A stretch of 39,726 nt of DNA, from contig JASHPA010000176.1 in assembly GCA_030038365.1 (NCBI GenBank), positions 1-39,726 of the forward strand, in the 5' to 3' direction. The first letter of the stretch is position 1. Each line of letters starts with the position of its first letter. The position numbers and the translations under genes are program-made. This document shows positions 9,214-20,673 of the stretch, in pieces. The notes beneath the pieces are model-generated. The model was given only the letters and a program-made list of their open reading frames with translations, did no database searches and was not told where the DNA came from. This DNA is from Nitrososphaerales archaeon. Its GTDB lineage: Archaea; Thermoproteota; Nitrososphaeria; Nitrososphaerales; Gagatemarchaeaceae.

Positions 9214-10464
9214 TCAGGGCCAAATGCCGAGGGTCTTGATCGCTTCGGCTACTCTGCCGACGCCGACTATCAGGGCCCCGGTCCTCATCGAGACCCCCTT
9301 CTTCGTTGCCTCGGTGTGGACGCCAGCAAAGGCCGAGGTTATCTTCTTCTCAAGTCTCTCGTTGACTTCATCCTCGCTCCAGTAGAGTCTCTCGAGGTTC
9401 TGGACCCACTCCAGATAACTGACTATCACCCCTCCCGAGTTCGCGAGAATGTCGGGCACCAAGAAGACACCTGCTGCGTCGAGCACCCTGTCCGCCTCGG
9501 GGGTTGTCGGTCCGTTCGCGCACTCTGTGATTATCTTGGAGCGCACGCCCTTCGCCACATCCCCGGTTATCGAGTTCTCAAGCGCGGCTGGACAGAGCAC
9601 GTCGCATTCGGTCTGAAGCACCTCCTCGTTGGAGATATCCTTGGCGCCTGGGAATCCTACGACGGTCCCGGTCTTCTCCTTGAATGCGAGGACGGCCCGG
9701 GCGTCCAGTCCACCCTTGTTGTAGATACCACCCTTCGAATCGCTCGTCGCGATGAGCTTCGCGCCCATCTCCTGCATTATTATGGCGAAGTTCGAACCCG
9801 CGTTTCCGTATCCCTGAACCGACATCGTAGCACCCTTGAGAGGAATGCCCTTGACTTTGGCTGCCTCGCGCGTGCAGAACGCGGCACCTCTCCCTGTCGC
9901 CGTGTCCCTACCAAGGGAGCCGCCCAGCGGGACAGGCTTTCCCGTCACGACAGCGGGTACGGCGTGCCCCTTGAGCAGGCTGTAGGTATCGAGTATCCAT
10001 GCCATGACCTGAGCGTTGGTGTAGACGTCGGGCGCGGGGACATCCCGCTCCGGGCCTATCACGTCGGCTATGCCGATGGTGTACCTGCGGGTAAGCCGCT
10101 CGAGCTCGTCCTGGGACATCGCCTTGGGGTCGCAGATCACGCCGCCTTTTCCGCCTCCGAAAGGTATGTCGGCTACGCTGCATTTCCAGGTCATCCACGC
10201 TGAGAGGGCCTTCACCTCGGCCAGGGTGACCCCCGGATGATACCTGATGCCGCCTTTGAACGGCCCCCTCGCGTCGTTGTACTGGACCCTGTAACCTGTG
10301 AAGACCTTGACGCTCTCGTTGTCCATCTTCACCGGCAGGGATACCTCAACAATGCGCTTCGGCTGCCGTAGCATGTCTTTCACCGCAGCGTCTAGCTCCA
10401 AGTACTCGCTCACTATGTCGAGCTGCTCGAGCACGTTGTCGAAGGGATTGGTCTCTGAGGACAT
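9214..10464 (-). CDS. gdhA: Glu/Leu/Phe/Val dehydrogenase (glutamate dehydrogenase), paralog 1
   Basis: 'GYRVQYNDARGPFKGGIRYHPGVTLAEVKALSAWMTWKCSVADIPFGGGKGGV' and 'SVQGYGNAGSN' signatures. Confidence 0.93.
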   Translation of the reverse strand: MSSETNPFDNVLEQLDIVSEYLELDAAVKDMLRQPKRIVEVSLPVKMDNESVKVFTGYRVQYNDARGPFKGGIRYHPGVTLAEVKALSAWMTWKCSVADIPFGGGKGGVICDPKAMSQDELERLTRRYTIGIADVIGPERDVPAPDVYTNAQVMAWILDTYSLLKGHAVPAVVTGKPVPLGGSLGRDTATGRGAAFCTREAAKVKGIPLKGATMSVQGYGNAGSNFAIIMQEMGAKLIATSDSKGGIYNKGGLDARAVLAFKEKTGTVVGFPGAKDISNEEVLQTECDVLCPAALENSITGDVAKGVRSKIITECANGPTTPEADRVLDAAGVFLVPDILANSGGVIVSYLEWVQNLERLYWSEDEVNERLEKKITSAFAGVHTEATKKGVSMRTGALIVGVGRVAEAIKTLGIWP

Positions 10465-10574
10465 CAGTTGGAGGATTGCCCAATTTTATTTACAGGTTTC
10501 GAATATTCTATACCAATTTCGTCGCTGTCCATGCTTCGAAAACCCTTATGATGCACGCCGGCCAATTCTGTGGA

Positions 10575-11360
10575 ATGTCCACAGCTCTGCTTTCGGAGAT
10601 GACTTGGCCCGACGTCAAAGAGGCCATAGAACAGAAGAGGGTAGTGATTCTGCCAGTCGGCTCGACCGAACAGCACGGCCCCCAGCTGCCTCTGGACACG
10701 GACATCGTCAACTCATTCGAGATTGCCAAGGCGGCTGCGCGGAAGACGAGCAACCTCGTCGCGCCTCCGCTGTACTACGGAATCACACCGCACTGGATGG
10801 GCTTCCCAGGCACAATGTCCATCGAGTACGACACGTGGATCAGGTTCGTCACACAGATTGGTAACTCGCTCGCCAAGCACGGGTTCGAGAAGCTGGTCAT
10901 CCTGAACGGGCACGGAGGAAACTCAGCGGCGATACAGCTCGCGGCCCAGAACATAGCAGAGTCGAGCGGAGTGAAGTGCACTGTAGCTGCTTTCTCCTAC
11001 TGGGACGTGTCCCACGCGCAGGTGAATGCCGTGCGGAGGTCGGCACCGGGAGGGATGGGCCACTCGTGCGAACTCGAGACTTCGTTGCAGCTCCATCTCC
11101 GAGACAATTTAGTGAAGATGGACAGGGCCGTCAAGAACGTCCGCACCAGACAGTCGGAGTTTGAGCAGCTCGACATGATGGAGGACGGTGGGCACGTGCT
11201 GTTCTACAGCGTCGGGGGAGGTGGAGGCGCCTACGACCCCGGCGAATGGGGTACGATAGGCGACCCGACGGTTGCTACAAGGGAGAGCGGGGCAACGTTC
11301 TTCGACGTGATAGTCGACCAGGTCGCGAGGGTGCTCGAAGATCTATCACGCAGAAGGTAG
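10575..11360 (+). CDS. Creatininase-family amidohydrolase
   Basis: 'ILPVGSTEQHGPQLPLDTDI', 'LNGHGGNSAAIQLAAQNI', 'GHSCELETSLQLHL'; ATG 10575 lies about 30 nt after TATA-like CTTATG (10545). Confidence 0.88.
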   Translation: MSTALLSEMTWPDVKEAIEQKRVVILPVGSTEQHGPQLPLDTDIVNSFEIAKAAARKTSNLVAPPLYYGITPHWMGFPGTMSIEYDTWIRFVTQIGNSLAKHGFEKLVILNGHGGNSAAIQLAAQNIAESSGVKCTVAAFSYWDVSHAQVNAVRRSAPGGMGHSCELETSLQLHLRDNLVKMDRAVKNVRTRQSEFEQLDMMEDGGHVLFYSVGGGGGAYDPGEWGTIGDPTVATRESGATFFDVIVDQVARVLEDLSRRR

Positions 11361-11402
11361 CGTGACAGAAAACGCTAAGTGCAGCAAGGGCAGTGGAAGC
11401 AT

Positions 11403-11930
11403 ATGGTCCGCAGACGACAGATTTCGGTCATCGGTTTTGATTCAGAGCTGTGTACGGACGCGGCTTACGACGCCGCCTACCGCGTCGGAACCGCACTGGC
11501 GAAGAAGGGAGCCGTCCTCCTGAGCGGGGGTCTCGGCGGAGTCATGGAGGCGGCCAGCAAGGGTGCTTCCGAGGCAGGGGGCCTCGCGATAGGAATCATA
11601 CCCCCGGACGACGCCTCGAGGGCGAACAGATACTGTGACGTGGTGATTCCCTCGGGGCTGGGGTTCGCCAGGAACTTCCTTGTTGTGAATTCGGGAGATG
11701 CGATAATAATCGTGGGAGGAGGTGCAGGCACCCTGACCGAGGCCGCGGCGGCCTATGGAAAGGGAAAGCCCGTGATAGCAGTGAGGGGGACCGGAGGCGT
11801 TGCTGACCAATGGGCAGGAAGGTACTTCGACGAGAGAAGGACGGTCAGAGTCGCTGCCGGTGACAGCCCCGAGAACGCAGTCGCGCTGGCGTTGCGTGCC
11901 AAGAAGAAACCCGGTCCTGCTGAATACTGA
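11403..11930 (+). CDS. TIGR00725-type/LOG-like Rossmann protein
   Basis: 'ISVIGFDSE', 'LLSGGLGGVMEAASKGASEAGGLAIGIIP', 'IIVGGGAGTLTEAAAAYGKGKPVIAV'. Confidence 0.85.
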   Translation: MVRRRQISVIGFDSELCTDAAYDAAYRVGTALAKKGAVLLSGGLGGVMEAASKGASEAGGLAIGIIPPDDASRANRYCDVVIPSGLGFARNFLVVNSGDAIIIVGGGAGTLTEAAAAYGKGKPVIAVRGTGGVADQWAGRYFDERRTVRVAAGDSPENAVALALRAKKKPGPAEY

Positions 11931-11942
11931 AGATAAGACCGG

Positions 11943-12152
11943 CTAGCGCCTCGTCTTCTGCCTCTTGCGTCTCTTGGCTTTCTCGTGCGCGTCCTCAGCG
12001 AGATCGACCCTGTCCTCATCCTCCCTAGATATGAAGCCTGCCCTCGCTCTGGCGTTCCCCGCCGTCTGCTTCTTCAGCCAGTTTTCGTAGATGTCAGGCA
12101 GCATCTGGCTCGCGTCGAATTTCTCGACCACTTCGTCCCTCTTCTCTGGCAT
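11943..12152 (-). CDS. Small basic hypothetical protein (69 aa)
   Basis: Complete ORF with basic C-term 'KAKRRKRQKTRR' between two convincing genes. Confidence 0.55.
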   Translation of the reverse strand: MPEKRDEVVEKFDASQMLPDIYENWLKKQTAGNARARAGFISREDEDRVDLAEDAHEKAKRRKRQKTRR

Positions 12153-12203
12153 GGTCGCGTGGTGGGAGGATTTCTATTTCACTCTTTTGGGGGGGCACAT
12201 CCC

Positions 12204-13376
12204 TTACGTGCCTGCCTCGCTGCGGAGTCTGAAGATTGGAAGGGAGATTCCCGCGACCACAGCGCCTCCCACCGCCCATGCTAGCGGATAGCTGTAGCCA
12301 GCGGCTACAGCGGAAAAGACCAGCGGCATGACGACTCCGCCGAACAGGGCGATACCGTTGATCCACGAAATCCCCAGCGCGGCATACTCGCTCCTAGCGC
12401 TCCCGATTGACCGGCCTATCCCCACGCCGAATACATACGCGCCCTGCGTCGCGACTCCGAGGACTAGACCGGAGAGAAGGGCCGCGTAGACGGAGTTCAG
12501 GGCCGCGATGGTGACGGCCCCAGCCGCGGTGAGGCAGAGCGCAATCAGGATGGTCTTCGGCCTGGGGCTCCTGTCGAAGGCATTGCCGACGAAAGGCGAG
12601 AACGCGATCGACGTCACCATCGTGAACCCGGGAATCAGGCCGGCTATTACGGCCCCGGTCTTCAGACTCTCCTCGAGGTAGTACACCATGAAGTAGGTGT
12701 TCAGCCCGAAGGCGACCTGGGAGACCACCAGACCTGCGCTGACGATAAGGAGAGGCCTGTTTAGGATTATCTCTTTGAGCTCAGAGGGACGTATCGAGAG
12801 AGAGCCCACGGCGGGGTCGTCGGGAATGAGAAGTAGCAACAGCGCCAGCGAGATGAGCCCGAGGACTCCCGCCCCGATTACGCTGAGTCTCCAGCCAGCT
12901 ACGGTCCCCAGGATGGTCCACCCCGAAATCCCGACTATCCCACCCAGGTCGAACGCCGCCCCGAAGATCCCTATCCCGAGGCCCTCAGCCCCCTTTCTGA
13001 AGTAGCGGATTATGAGGATGACGCCGGGTCCGAAGATGAAAGCCTCGCCGACGCCCACTACGAACCTGAGCACGGTGAGTGAGAAGAGCTGGTCGACGAG
13101 CCCGACAAGGATGGACGAGACCGAGATCAGAGTCATGCCGATGGTCAGGGCCTGCTTGGGTCCGTACCTCGCGGCTATCAGGCCGGCCGGGAGCTGGAAT
13201 AGCGCCACCCCGAGGACGAAGGTCGAGGTAACGAGACCGAGCCCCGAAACGTTCTGGTGGAAGTCCGCCGCGATGAGCGAGAAGACCGAGGAGACGCTGT
13301 ACCAGTTTATCGCGCAGACGAACTGGAGAGCGATGAGTGTCGCGACGGCCCCCCTGTTCTCTAGGTTCCTGAACAA
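12204..13376 (-). CDS. MFS transporter
   Basis: 390 aa, about 12 TM segments, 'GLIAARYGPKQALTIGMTLISVSSILVGL' MFS loop motif. Confidence 0.85.
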   Translation of the reverse strand: MFRNLENRGAVATLIALQFVCAINWYSVSSVFSLIAADFHQNVSGLGLVTSTFVLGVALFQLPAGLIAARYGPKQALTIGMTLISVSSILVGLVDQLFSLTVLRFVVGVGEAFIFGPGVILIIRYFRKGAEGLGIGIFGAAFDLGGIVGISGWTILGTVAGWRLSVIGAGVLGLISLALLLLLIPDDPAVGSLSIRPSELKEIILNRPLLIVSAGLVVSQVAFGLNTYFMVYYLEESLKTGAVIAGLIPGFTMVTSIAFSPFVGNAFDRSPRPKTILIALCLTAAGAVTIAALNSVYAALLSGLVLGVATQGAYVFGVGIGRSIGSARSEYAALGISWINGIALFGGVVMPLVFSAVAAGYSYPLAWAVGGAVVAGISLPIFRLRSEAGT

Positions 13377-13431
13377 ACGGTTCTCCCGTTAATGGGCGGA
13401 GAATTTTCGATTATAATGATTGGTGCGTCTT

Positions 13432-14154
13432 TTAGAAAATCGCGGCAAGTATCACTGCTATGAGACCCGTCAGGAAGACTCCGTCGAAGGTCCCGGCGCC
13501 TCCGATGCTCTCCATGGCCGCGCCTGAGTGGTCTGCCCCGCGCAGGTTCGTCAGGTCGGCCCCGATCAGGGCGCCGAGGGTGCCGGAGACGTAGGCGACG
13601 ATGGCCGGCGAGCCAGGAGCCAGTATGAGCGCCACAACCGCGGCGAAGAGCGGTGGAAGGAATGCGGGCGTCACGATACCGACGCCCGGCACCCGCTTGG
13701 CGACTAGGTGCACGAGCACCGACGTGATTGCCGTGCCGACGACGGCGAGCACCGTGAGCTCCCCCAGGTGCGTCGAGAGGAGGTACGCGGAAATGGCGAT
13801 GGGTATCAGGCCTCCGCCAAAGTTCAGGGCGATCGTCGTGGTTACCTGCCTGAGTACGCGTCTTGGTACGTGATAGGTCAGCCAGAAGACCCTCACCTCC
13901 TGCACCTGCACCATAGGGACAAGGCTCCGCACCCTGTACAGGGGGATGTCAATGGTGCTTCCCAAGAATGTCAGAATCAGTATTATGGCGAACTCGAGGG
14001 GCGTGAAACCGAGCTTCGCGAACGCGAACTCGCCCGCCTCAATCAGCAGGAAGATGACTATGACCGCGAGCAGTATGCCGAGCAAGATGCGCAAAGGCCA
14101 CCCATGGTGATGGCGGTGCACCCATACCGGCGGGATGTAGTCATCGTCCTCCAT
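13432..14154 (-). CDS. DUF1614-like polytopic membrane protein
   Basis: 'LTFLGSTIDIPLYRV', 'LNFGGGLIPIAISAYLL', 'AYVSGTLGALIGADLTNL...ESIGGAGTFDGVFLTGLIAVILA'; start re-assigned to MEDDDYIPP. Confidence 0.75.
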   Translation of the reverse strand: MEDDDYIPPVWVHRHHHGWPLRILLGILLAVIVIFLLIEAGEFAFAKLGFTPLEFAIILILTFLGSTIDIPLYRVRSLVPMVQVQEVRVFWLTYHVPRRVLRQVTTTIALNFGGGLIPIAISAYLLSTHLGELTVLAVVGTAITSVLVHLVAKRVPGVGIVTPAFLPPLFAAVVALILAPGSPAIVAYVSGTLGALIGADLTNLRGADHSGAAMESIGGAGTFDGVFLTGLIAVILAAIF

Positions 14155-14245
14155 TCTGGCACTTTTCTCGCAACTAGCCCAGAAAAAGGCTTCCCTCCCC
14201 GCAATCAAAATTCGTTAATAGCGGGGAAGCTTCCTTTGGGGCAAC

Positions 14246-16573
14246 ATGAAACTGACGGCAGGCCACGTGCCGCTGCTGCTTGTGGCGGGCGCGATACTCT
14301 GCCTGGTCCTGACGATAGGTCCCGTAGTAGCGCGAGCATCGCCGACCGGGACGCAAACGGTGAGCATCGTCCCCACCCGGACGTGCTCCTGCTCCGCCTC
14401 GAATCCGGGTGACACCAGCGGAGAATCGCAGCTCCAGGGTCACGGACCACCGATATTCTCGAATTATGACGAGCAGGTGGGCATGACCTTCACCCAGAGC
14501 TTCACCTCTATCGAGTTCAACGTTACTGCAATCGAGCAGACCGACCCGCTCCTCGGTACGGGCCCCGCGTACCTGGTCAATGGTCTCTCCAACGCCGGTT
14601 ACTGGTACCAGGTGGGGGTATCGTGGGACTGGGCGCCGGGGGAGAACCCCGGCACCGGCTTCGACATGAACTACGAAGTCTTCGATACATCGGGCAATTC
14701 CATCTTCCCGAGCGACGGGCAGGGAGGCGTGGCTGCCTTCTCAGGCCAGGTGAACCCCGGCGACATCATCCTCCTCAACCTGTACTTCTCGAACACGACC
14801 CAGAACGTCATCATGGTAGCAGAGGACACGGACACGAAGGCGACGGCCTCGGTGACATACTCCAACGAGGGTGCCACCTACTTCGTCGGACTGCCGAACT
14901 ACGTGGCCAACTCGAACGGGTACTTCACGGGCCTGATGACCGAATGGTACCACGGTGCGCCATACTACACCAACGAGGCCCCTGTGGTCTACTCGAACGA
15001 CAACTTCGAGCTTACTTCGGGATGGATGTGGATGGATGAGTTCGATGCTAGCAACTTCCAGGAGGTCTTCGCAAGTAACAGCAGCGCTCCCGTCTCGTTC
15101 GCGAACCCGACGACCCTGCAGGAGTTCTCGTACAACGGGACTACCGAGTACGCCGACGCGTTCGAGTTCATAACCGGAGCGTTGTCGAACGCGACCCAGT
15201 CGTCCGGCGTCCCGCTCGTCTTCTCGTACTCAGTCAGCGGGGGAGGGACGGGCTACTCTGCGCCCACCCTTACGTATGTCAGCGGAGGGAAGAAGACATC
15301 GGTACCCCTCACGGGTTCGCCTTCGTTGTACTTTGCCGACCCTGGTAGCACCTGGAACGTCTCCTCTACGCTCGACGGCTCGACCTCTGAACTAAGGTGG
15401 GAGACCGCGCAGACGACTTCCGAGACCGCAAGCTCCTCCGCGAGCGTGTTCTTCGTTTACTACTATCAGTCGTACGTCACATTCGGATTCTCGGTAGCCG
15501 GGGGAGGGTCGGGGTACTCGCCACCCACAGTCTCCTACACTTCGCTTGGAACTTCTTCGGTTACCACGGTCGGAGCCAGGGTCTGGGTCGATATCGGAAC
15601 AAGATACCAGTACTCGAACCCTCTGGCTGGTTCGAATGGCACCGTCAGGTGGTACGCCAGCACCTTTGGCTCGGTAGGGTCGTCCCACGAGATAACCGTC
15701 TCGTTCTATCCCCAGTACCTTACCACGTTCGATATCGTCTTCAAGAACACCGAGGTCTTCCCCGGCGTGTCGCTGACGTCGACCTCGGGTGGCCAGCCCT
15801 ACTCGACCACGCTGGTGGAGGGCGCGAACAAGGTCTGGCTCGATGCAGGTTCCACCTATGCTGTCCCCCAGACATTCTCCCTTGCGAGCGGCCAGAGGCT
15901 TGTCACGAACGCGAGTTATACAGGGACCATCTTGTCGAGCGCTACGATAGGGCTGGTCTACGATCGCCAATTCTACGTCGAAGTCACACAGAACTTCGCG
16001 GCCGGCGGGACCGTCTCCCCGTCCTCCGGCTGGTACGATTCCGGTTCGACGCTCAAGCTCGACGCCGTCGCGTCCTCCGGGTGGATGTTCGAGGGATGGC
16101 AGGGAGCGGGCTCGGATTCCGTGTCGGGTTCACAGGCGCTCCTCTCCCTAACCGTCGGACCAGGCACGTCCGCAAATGAAACAGCGGTGTTCTATCCAGG
16201 GGTGGCGGTGGATGCGGATGGCCCTTCCTCGGTCTCGTATAGCGACGGGTCCATTTCGGGGACCGTGGCAGGAGGTACCACCGAGGAGGTCTACGTGCCT
16301 CCCTCGTCGGAGCTCAAGCTCACGGGTTCGAGCGTACCCTTTCTGACGGGTTTCTCAGGCTGGAGCGGGGCGAGTAACTCTTCGGCGACAACCGTGTCGC
16401 TGGTGGTCGCGTCTCCCGTGAGCATAAGGGCCGTCTCAACCTACGATCTCCCCGGGATCGGGGTATTCGTGCTCGCCTTAGCGTTCATCATCGCAATCGC
16501 CGTGCTGACGCTGAGGCGTCGGAGAGGCGGGGTAACGGTACGGCAGCCTGAACCGGTGCCGCCCCCACCGTAG
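14246..16573 (+). CDS. Large secreted, C-terminally membrane-anchored surface protein with about five degenerate beta repeats (InlB-B-like)
   Basis: 775 aa; N-terminal signal 'VPLLLVAGAILCLVLTIGPVVARA', C-terminal TM plus RRRR; repeats 'GGGTGYSAPTLTYVSGG', 'GGGSGYSPPTVSYTSLG', 'AGGTVSPSSGWYDSGSTLKLDA...FEGWQG'. Confidence 0.8.
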   Translation: MKLTAGHVPLLLVAGAILCLVLTIGPVVARASPTGTQTVSIVPTRTCSCSASNPGDTSGESQLQGHGPPIFSNYDEQVGMTFTQSFTSIEFNVTAIEQTDPLLGTGPAYLVNGLSNAGYWYQVGVSWDWAPGENPGTGFDMNYEVFDTSGNSIFPSDGQGGVAAFSGQVNPGDIILLNLYFSNTTQNVIMVAEDTDTKATASVTYSNEGATYFVGLPNYVANSNGYFTGLMTEWYHGAPYYTNEAPVVYSNDNFELTSGWMWMDEFDASNFQEVFASNSSAPVSFANPTTLQEFSYNGTTEYADAFEFITGALSNATQSSGVPLVFSYSVSGGGTGYSAPTLTYVSGGKKTSVPLTGSPSLYFADPGSTWNVSSTLDGSTSELRWETAQTTSETASSSASVFFVYYYQSYVTFGFSVAGGGSGYSPPTVSYTSLGTSSVTTVGARVWVDIGTRYQYSNPLAGSNGTVRWYASTFGSVGSSHEITVSFYPQYLTTFDIVFKNTEVFPGVSLTSTSGGQPYSTTLVEGANKVWLDAGSTYAVPQTFSLASGQRLVTNASYTGTILSSATIGLVYDRQFYVEVTQNFAAGGTVSPSSGWYDSGSTLKLDAVASSGWMFEGWQGAGSDSVSGSQALLSLTVGPGTSANETAVFYPGVAVDADGPSSVSYSDGSISGTVAGGTTEEVYVPPSSELKLTGSSVPFLTGFSGWSGASNSSATTVSLVVASPVSIRAVSTYDLPGIGVFVLALAFIIAIAVLTLRRRRGGVTVRQPEPVPPPP

Positions 16574-16583
16574 AGGAGAGAGG

Positions 16584-17684
16584 ATGGCTAGTCTCTCTCA
16601 GACCTACCACGACGTCACGAAGGTGGACAGGTCCGCCTTCAGTCTTTCTGCTGGCTTGAGCGCAGCGGCCTTCGTCACAGTCCCTTTGCTGCTGGGGATC
16701 GTCACCGGGCAGCTGGCGGCGCTCATCTACACCACGCTGGGTGCGTTGATCATAACCAACACGGAAGGCACGAAGGACACTCCGACCCCGCTGCGCGTGA
16801 TGCTGGTGGCGGCGGCCACGGAGTCCCTGGCCTTCGGGCTCGGTACGCTGGCCGGGACTACGGGACTCGCTATCATCCCACTGGTAGGCGTAGGTGTGTT
16901 CACCGGCCTCCTCCTAGCCATCTATCCAGGGTACGCGCCGGCGGCTATGCAAACGGCAATCTTCTTCGCCATCGGCGCCCGTCTTCCCGGAGGTTCCGTT
17001 AGCGTAGTCGACGACAGGGTTGTCTTCTCCCTGCTTGGCGGGCTGTGGGGCATGTTCGGAGTCACGACGCACAGGTTCGTGGACGCGCGGCGAGCCAGCC
17101 CAAAGGACCCAGGTGCGGTCCCGTCCACTCCCTCCTCGAGCGTCAGGTCGCCGGGCTCTCTCTTCCAAAATGACGCCTTCAGACACGCCGTGATAGTCGG
17201 AGTTGCGTCGAGCATCGGGCTTTCCATAGGTCTGGGTCTTGGCCTTGTCCGTGATTTCTGGGTCGTTGTCACGATAATAATAGCGCTCCGGCCCGGGCTG
17301 GCCACGACCGTCGATTACACGACGATGATCGTCATCGGGACGGCACTGGGAGCGGTCATGGCGGCCGCCGTGACCCTGGAGGTGACGGCAGAGTACACTT
17401 TGTGGCTGATTCTCTTTGCTGTTGCCATCGCGTTCTTCTCCACGAGGGGGACGAACCTAGCCGTTTCACAGGTCTTCCTCACGCCCTTCATCATCATCCT
17501 GCTCAACGTCCTTTATCCGGGCCACTGGCAGCTCGCTGAGGCGCGCATACTGGACGTTCTGATAGGGGGCGCAGTCGCGCTGGCGATGGTCTACGTCCTG
17601 TTTGTGAGGGATTTTCTGAACATCGTCCGTCAGAAGCAGCGACATCCCGCGCAGGCGCGCGCTGCAGTGTGCGCCAAATGTTGA
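16584..17684 (+). CDS. FUSC-family (aromatic acid exporter-like) membrane protein
   Basis: Two similar hydrophobic halves; 'RDFWVVVTIIIALRPGLATTVDYTTMIVIGTALGAVMAA' typical of FUSC. Confidence 0.75.
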   Translation: MASLSQTYHDVTKVDRSAFSLSAGLSAAAFVTVPLLLGIVTGQLAALIYTTLGALIITNTEGTKDTPTPLRVMLVAAATESLAFGLGTLAGTTGLAIIPLVGVGVFTGLLLAIYPGYAPAAMQTAIFFAIGARLPGGSVSVVDDRVVFSLLGGLWGMFGVTTHRFVDARRASPKDPGAVPSTPSSSVRSPGSLFQNDAFRHAVIVGVASSIGLSIGLGLGLVRDFWVVVTIIIALRPGLATTVDYTTMIVIGTALGAVMAAAVTLEVTAEYTLWLILFAVAIAFFSTRGTNLAVSQVFLTPFIIILLNVLYPGHWQLAEARILDVLIGGAVALAMVYVLFVRDFLNIVRQKQRHPAQARAAVCAKC

Positions 17685-17711
17685 ATTACTCGGCACACCA
17701 TATCCGTTGCG

Positions 17712-17954
17712 GTGCTGAGTGTGGTTTCAGATGATCGCGAGTTCCAGAAACAGAAGGAAGAGCTTGAGGAGAAGTTGACCAAGCTCGAGAGCGAGAGGGT
17801 GAGCCTCATCTCTGAGGTAGAGACCCTTCGACAGAGGCGAATCCTCTTAGACCTTGAGAAGAAGACCCACTCGATACAAGAGACGGTCGACATGCTGAGG
17901 CGGGAGAAGGAGGATCTGGAAGGACAGATATCCTCCCTCCAGAGCGGCCCTTAG
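17712..17954 (+). CDS. Short coiled-coil protein (about 80 aa)
   Basis: Continuous heptad pattern 'KQKEELEEKLTKLESERVSLISEVETLRQRR'; start GTG 17712 or GTG 17721. Confidence 0.6.
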   Translation: MLSVVSDDREFQKQKEELEEKLTKLESERVSLISEVETLRQRRILLDLEKKTHSIQETVDMLRREKEDLEGQISSLQSGP

Positions 17955-17958
17955 GACT

Positions 17959-18381
17959 CTAGTCCTGTTCGAGCTCTTTCTCAAGGCGGTCCTTATCCGC
18001 CTTCAGTTGCTTCACGTTTTTCTCAAGCTGTCGTACTTCTCCCTCAAGCCGTGCGATGACACTGTCTTTGAGCTGTCTTGTAAGTGATTCTTCACGCTGC
18101 AGTTTCTCCTTGCGTAGGATCTCTATCTGTTCGTCCAGCGTCTCTGATTTGGTCTTGTAGTCTGCGCCTTCTTTCTTCAGCCGCGTGAATTCCGTCTCTG
18201 GCACCAGAAGGTAATGGACCCGACCGAGGACGCGAGGAAAGGTGGTGTCGCAGCGCTGGCATCGATACATGCCGACGTCTCGTTTGATGATTCCTCGCTC
18301 TCCCTGCTCCGGCTCAACTGTCACCTTGTAGACCCTGTCGGGCGAGTTGACGGTAGCCTTGCAGCTAGGGCAGGCGGGCAT
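17959..18381 (-). CDS. Zinc-ribbon plus coiled-coil protein
   Basis: From ATG 18381: 'MPACPSCKATVN...MYRCQRCDTTF' (two CxxC pairs) followed by long heptad region. Confidence 0.75.
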   Translation of the reverse strand: MPACPSCKATVNSPDRVYKVTVEPEQGERGIIKRDVGMYRCQRCDTTFPRVLGRVHYLLVPETEFTRLKKEGADYKTKSETLDEQIEILRKEKLQREESLTRQLKDSVIARLEGEVRQLEKNVKQLKADKDRLEKELEQD

Positions 18382-18383
18382 TG

Positions 18384-20636
<2,253 letters not shown>

Positions 20637-20673
20637 GACAGACCCGCGTGCCACCCGGCCCAGGTGAGTCGCT

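Noticed and set aside
9049-10203. 384-aa plus-strand ORF opposite phosphatase/GDH genes
   Set aside because: Antisense to two confidently identified genes; low-information composition typical of shadow ORFs.
15397-16179. 260-aa plus and 192-aa minus ORFs inside the surface protein gene
   Set aside because: Out-of-frame shadows of the 775-aa ORF, whose signal peptide, repeats and TM anchor make it the real frame.
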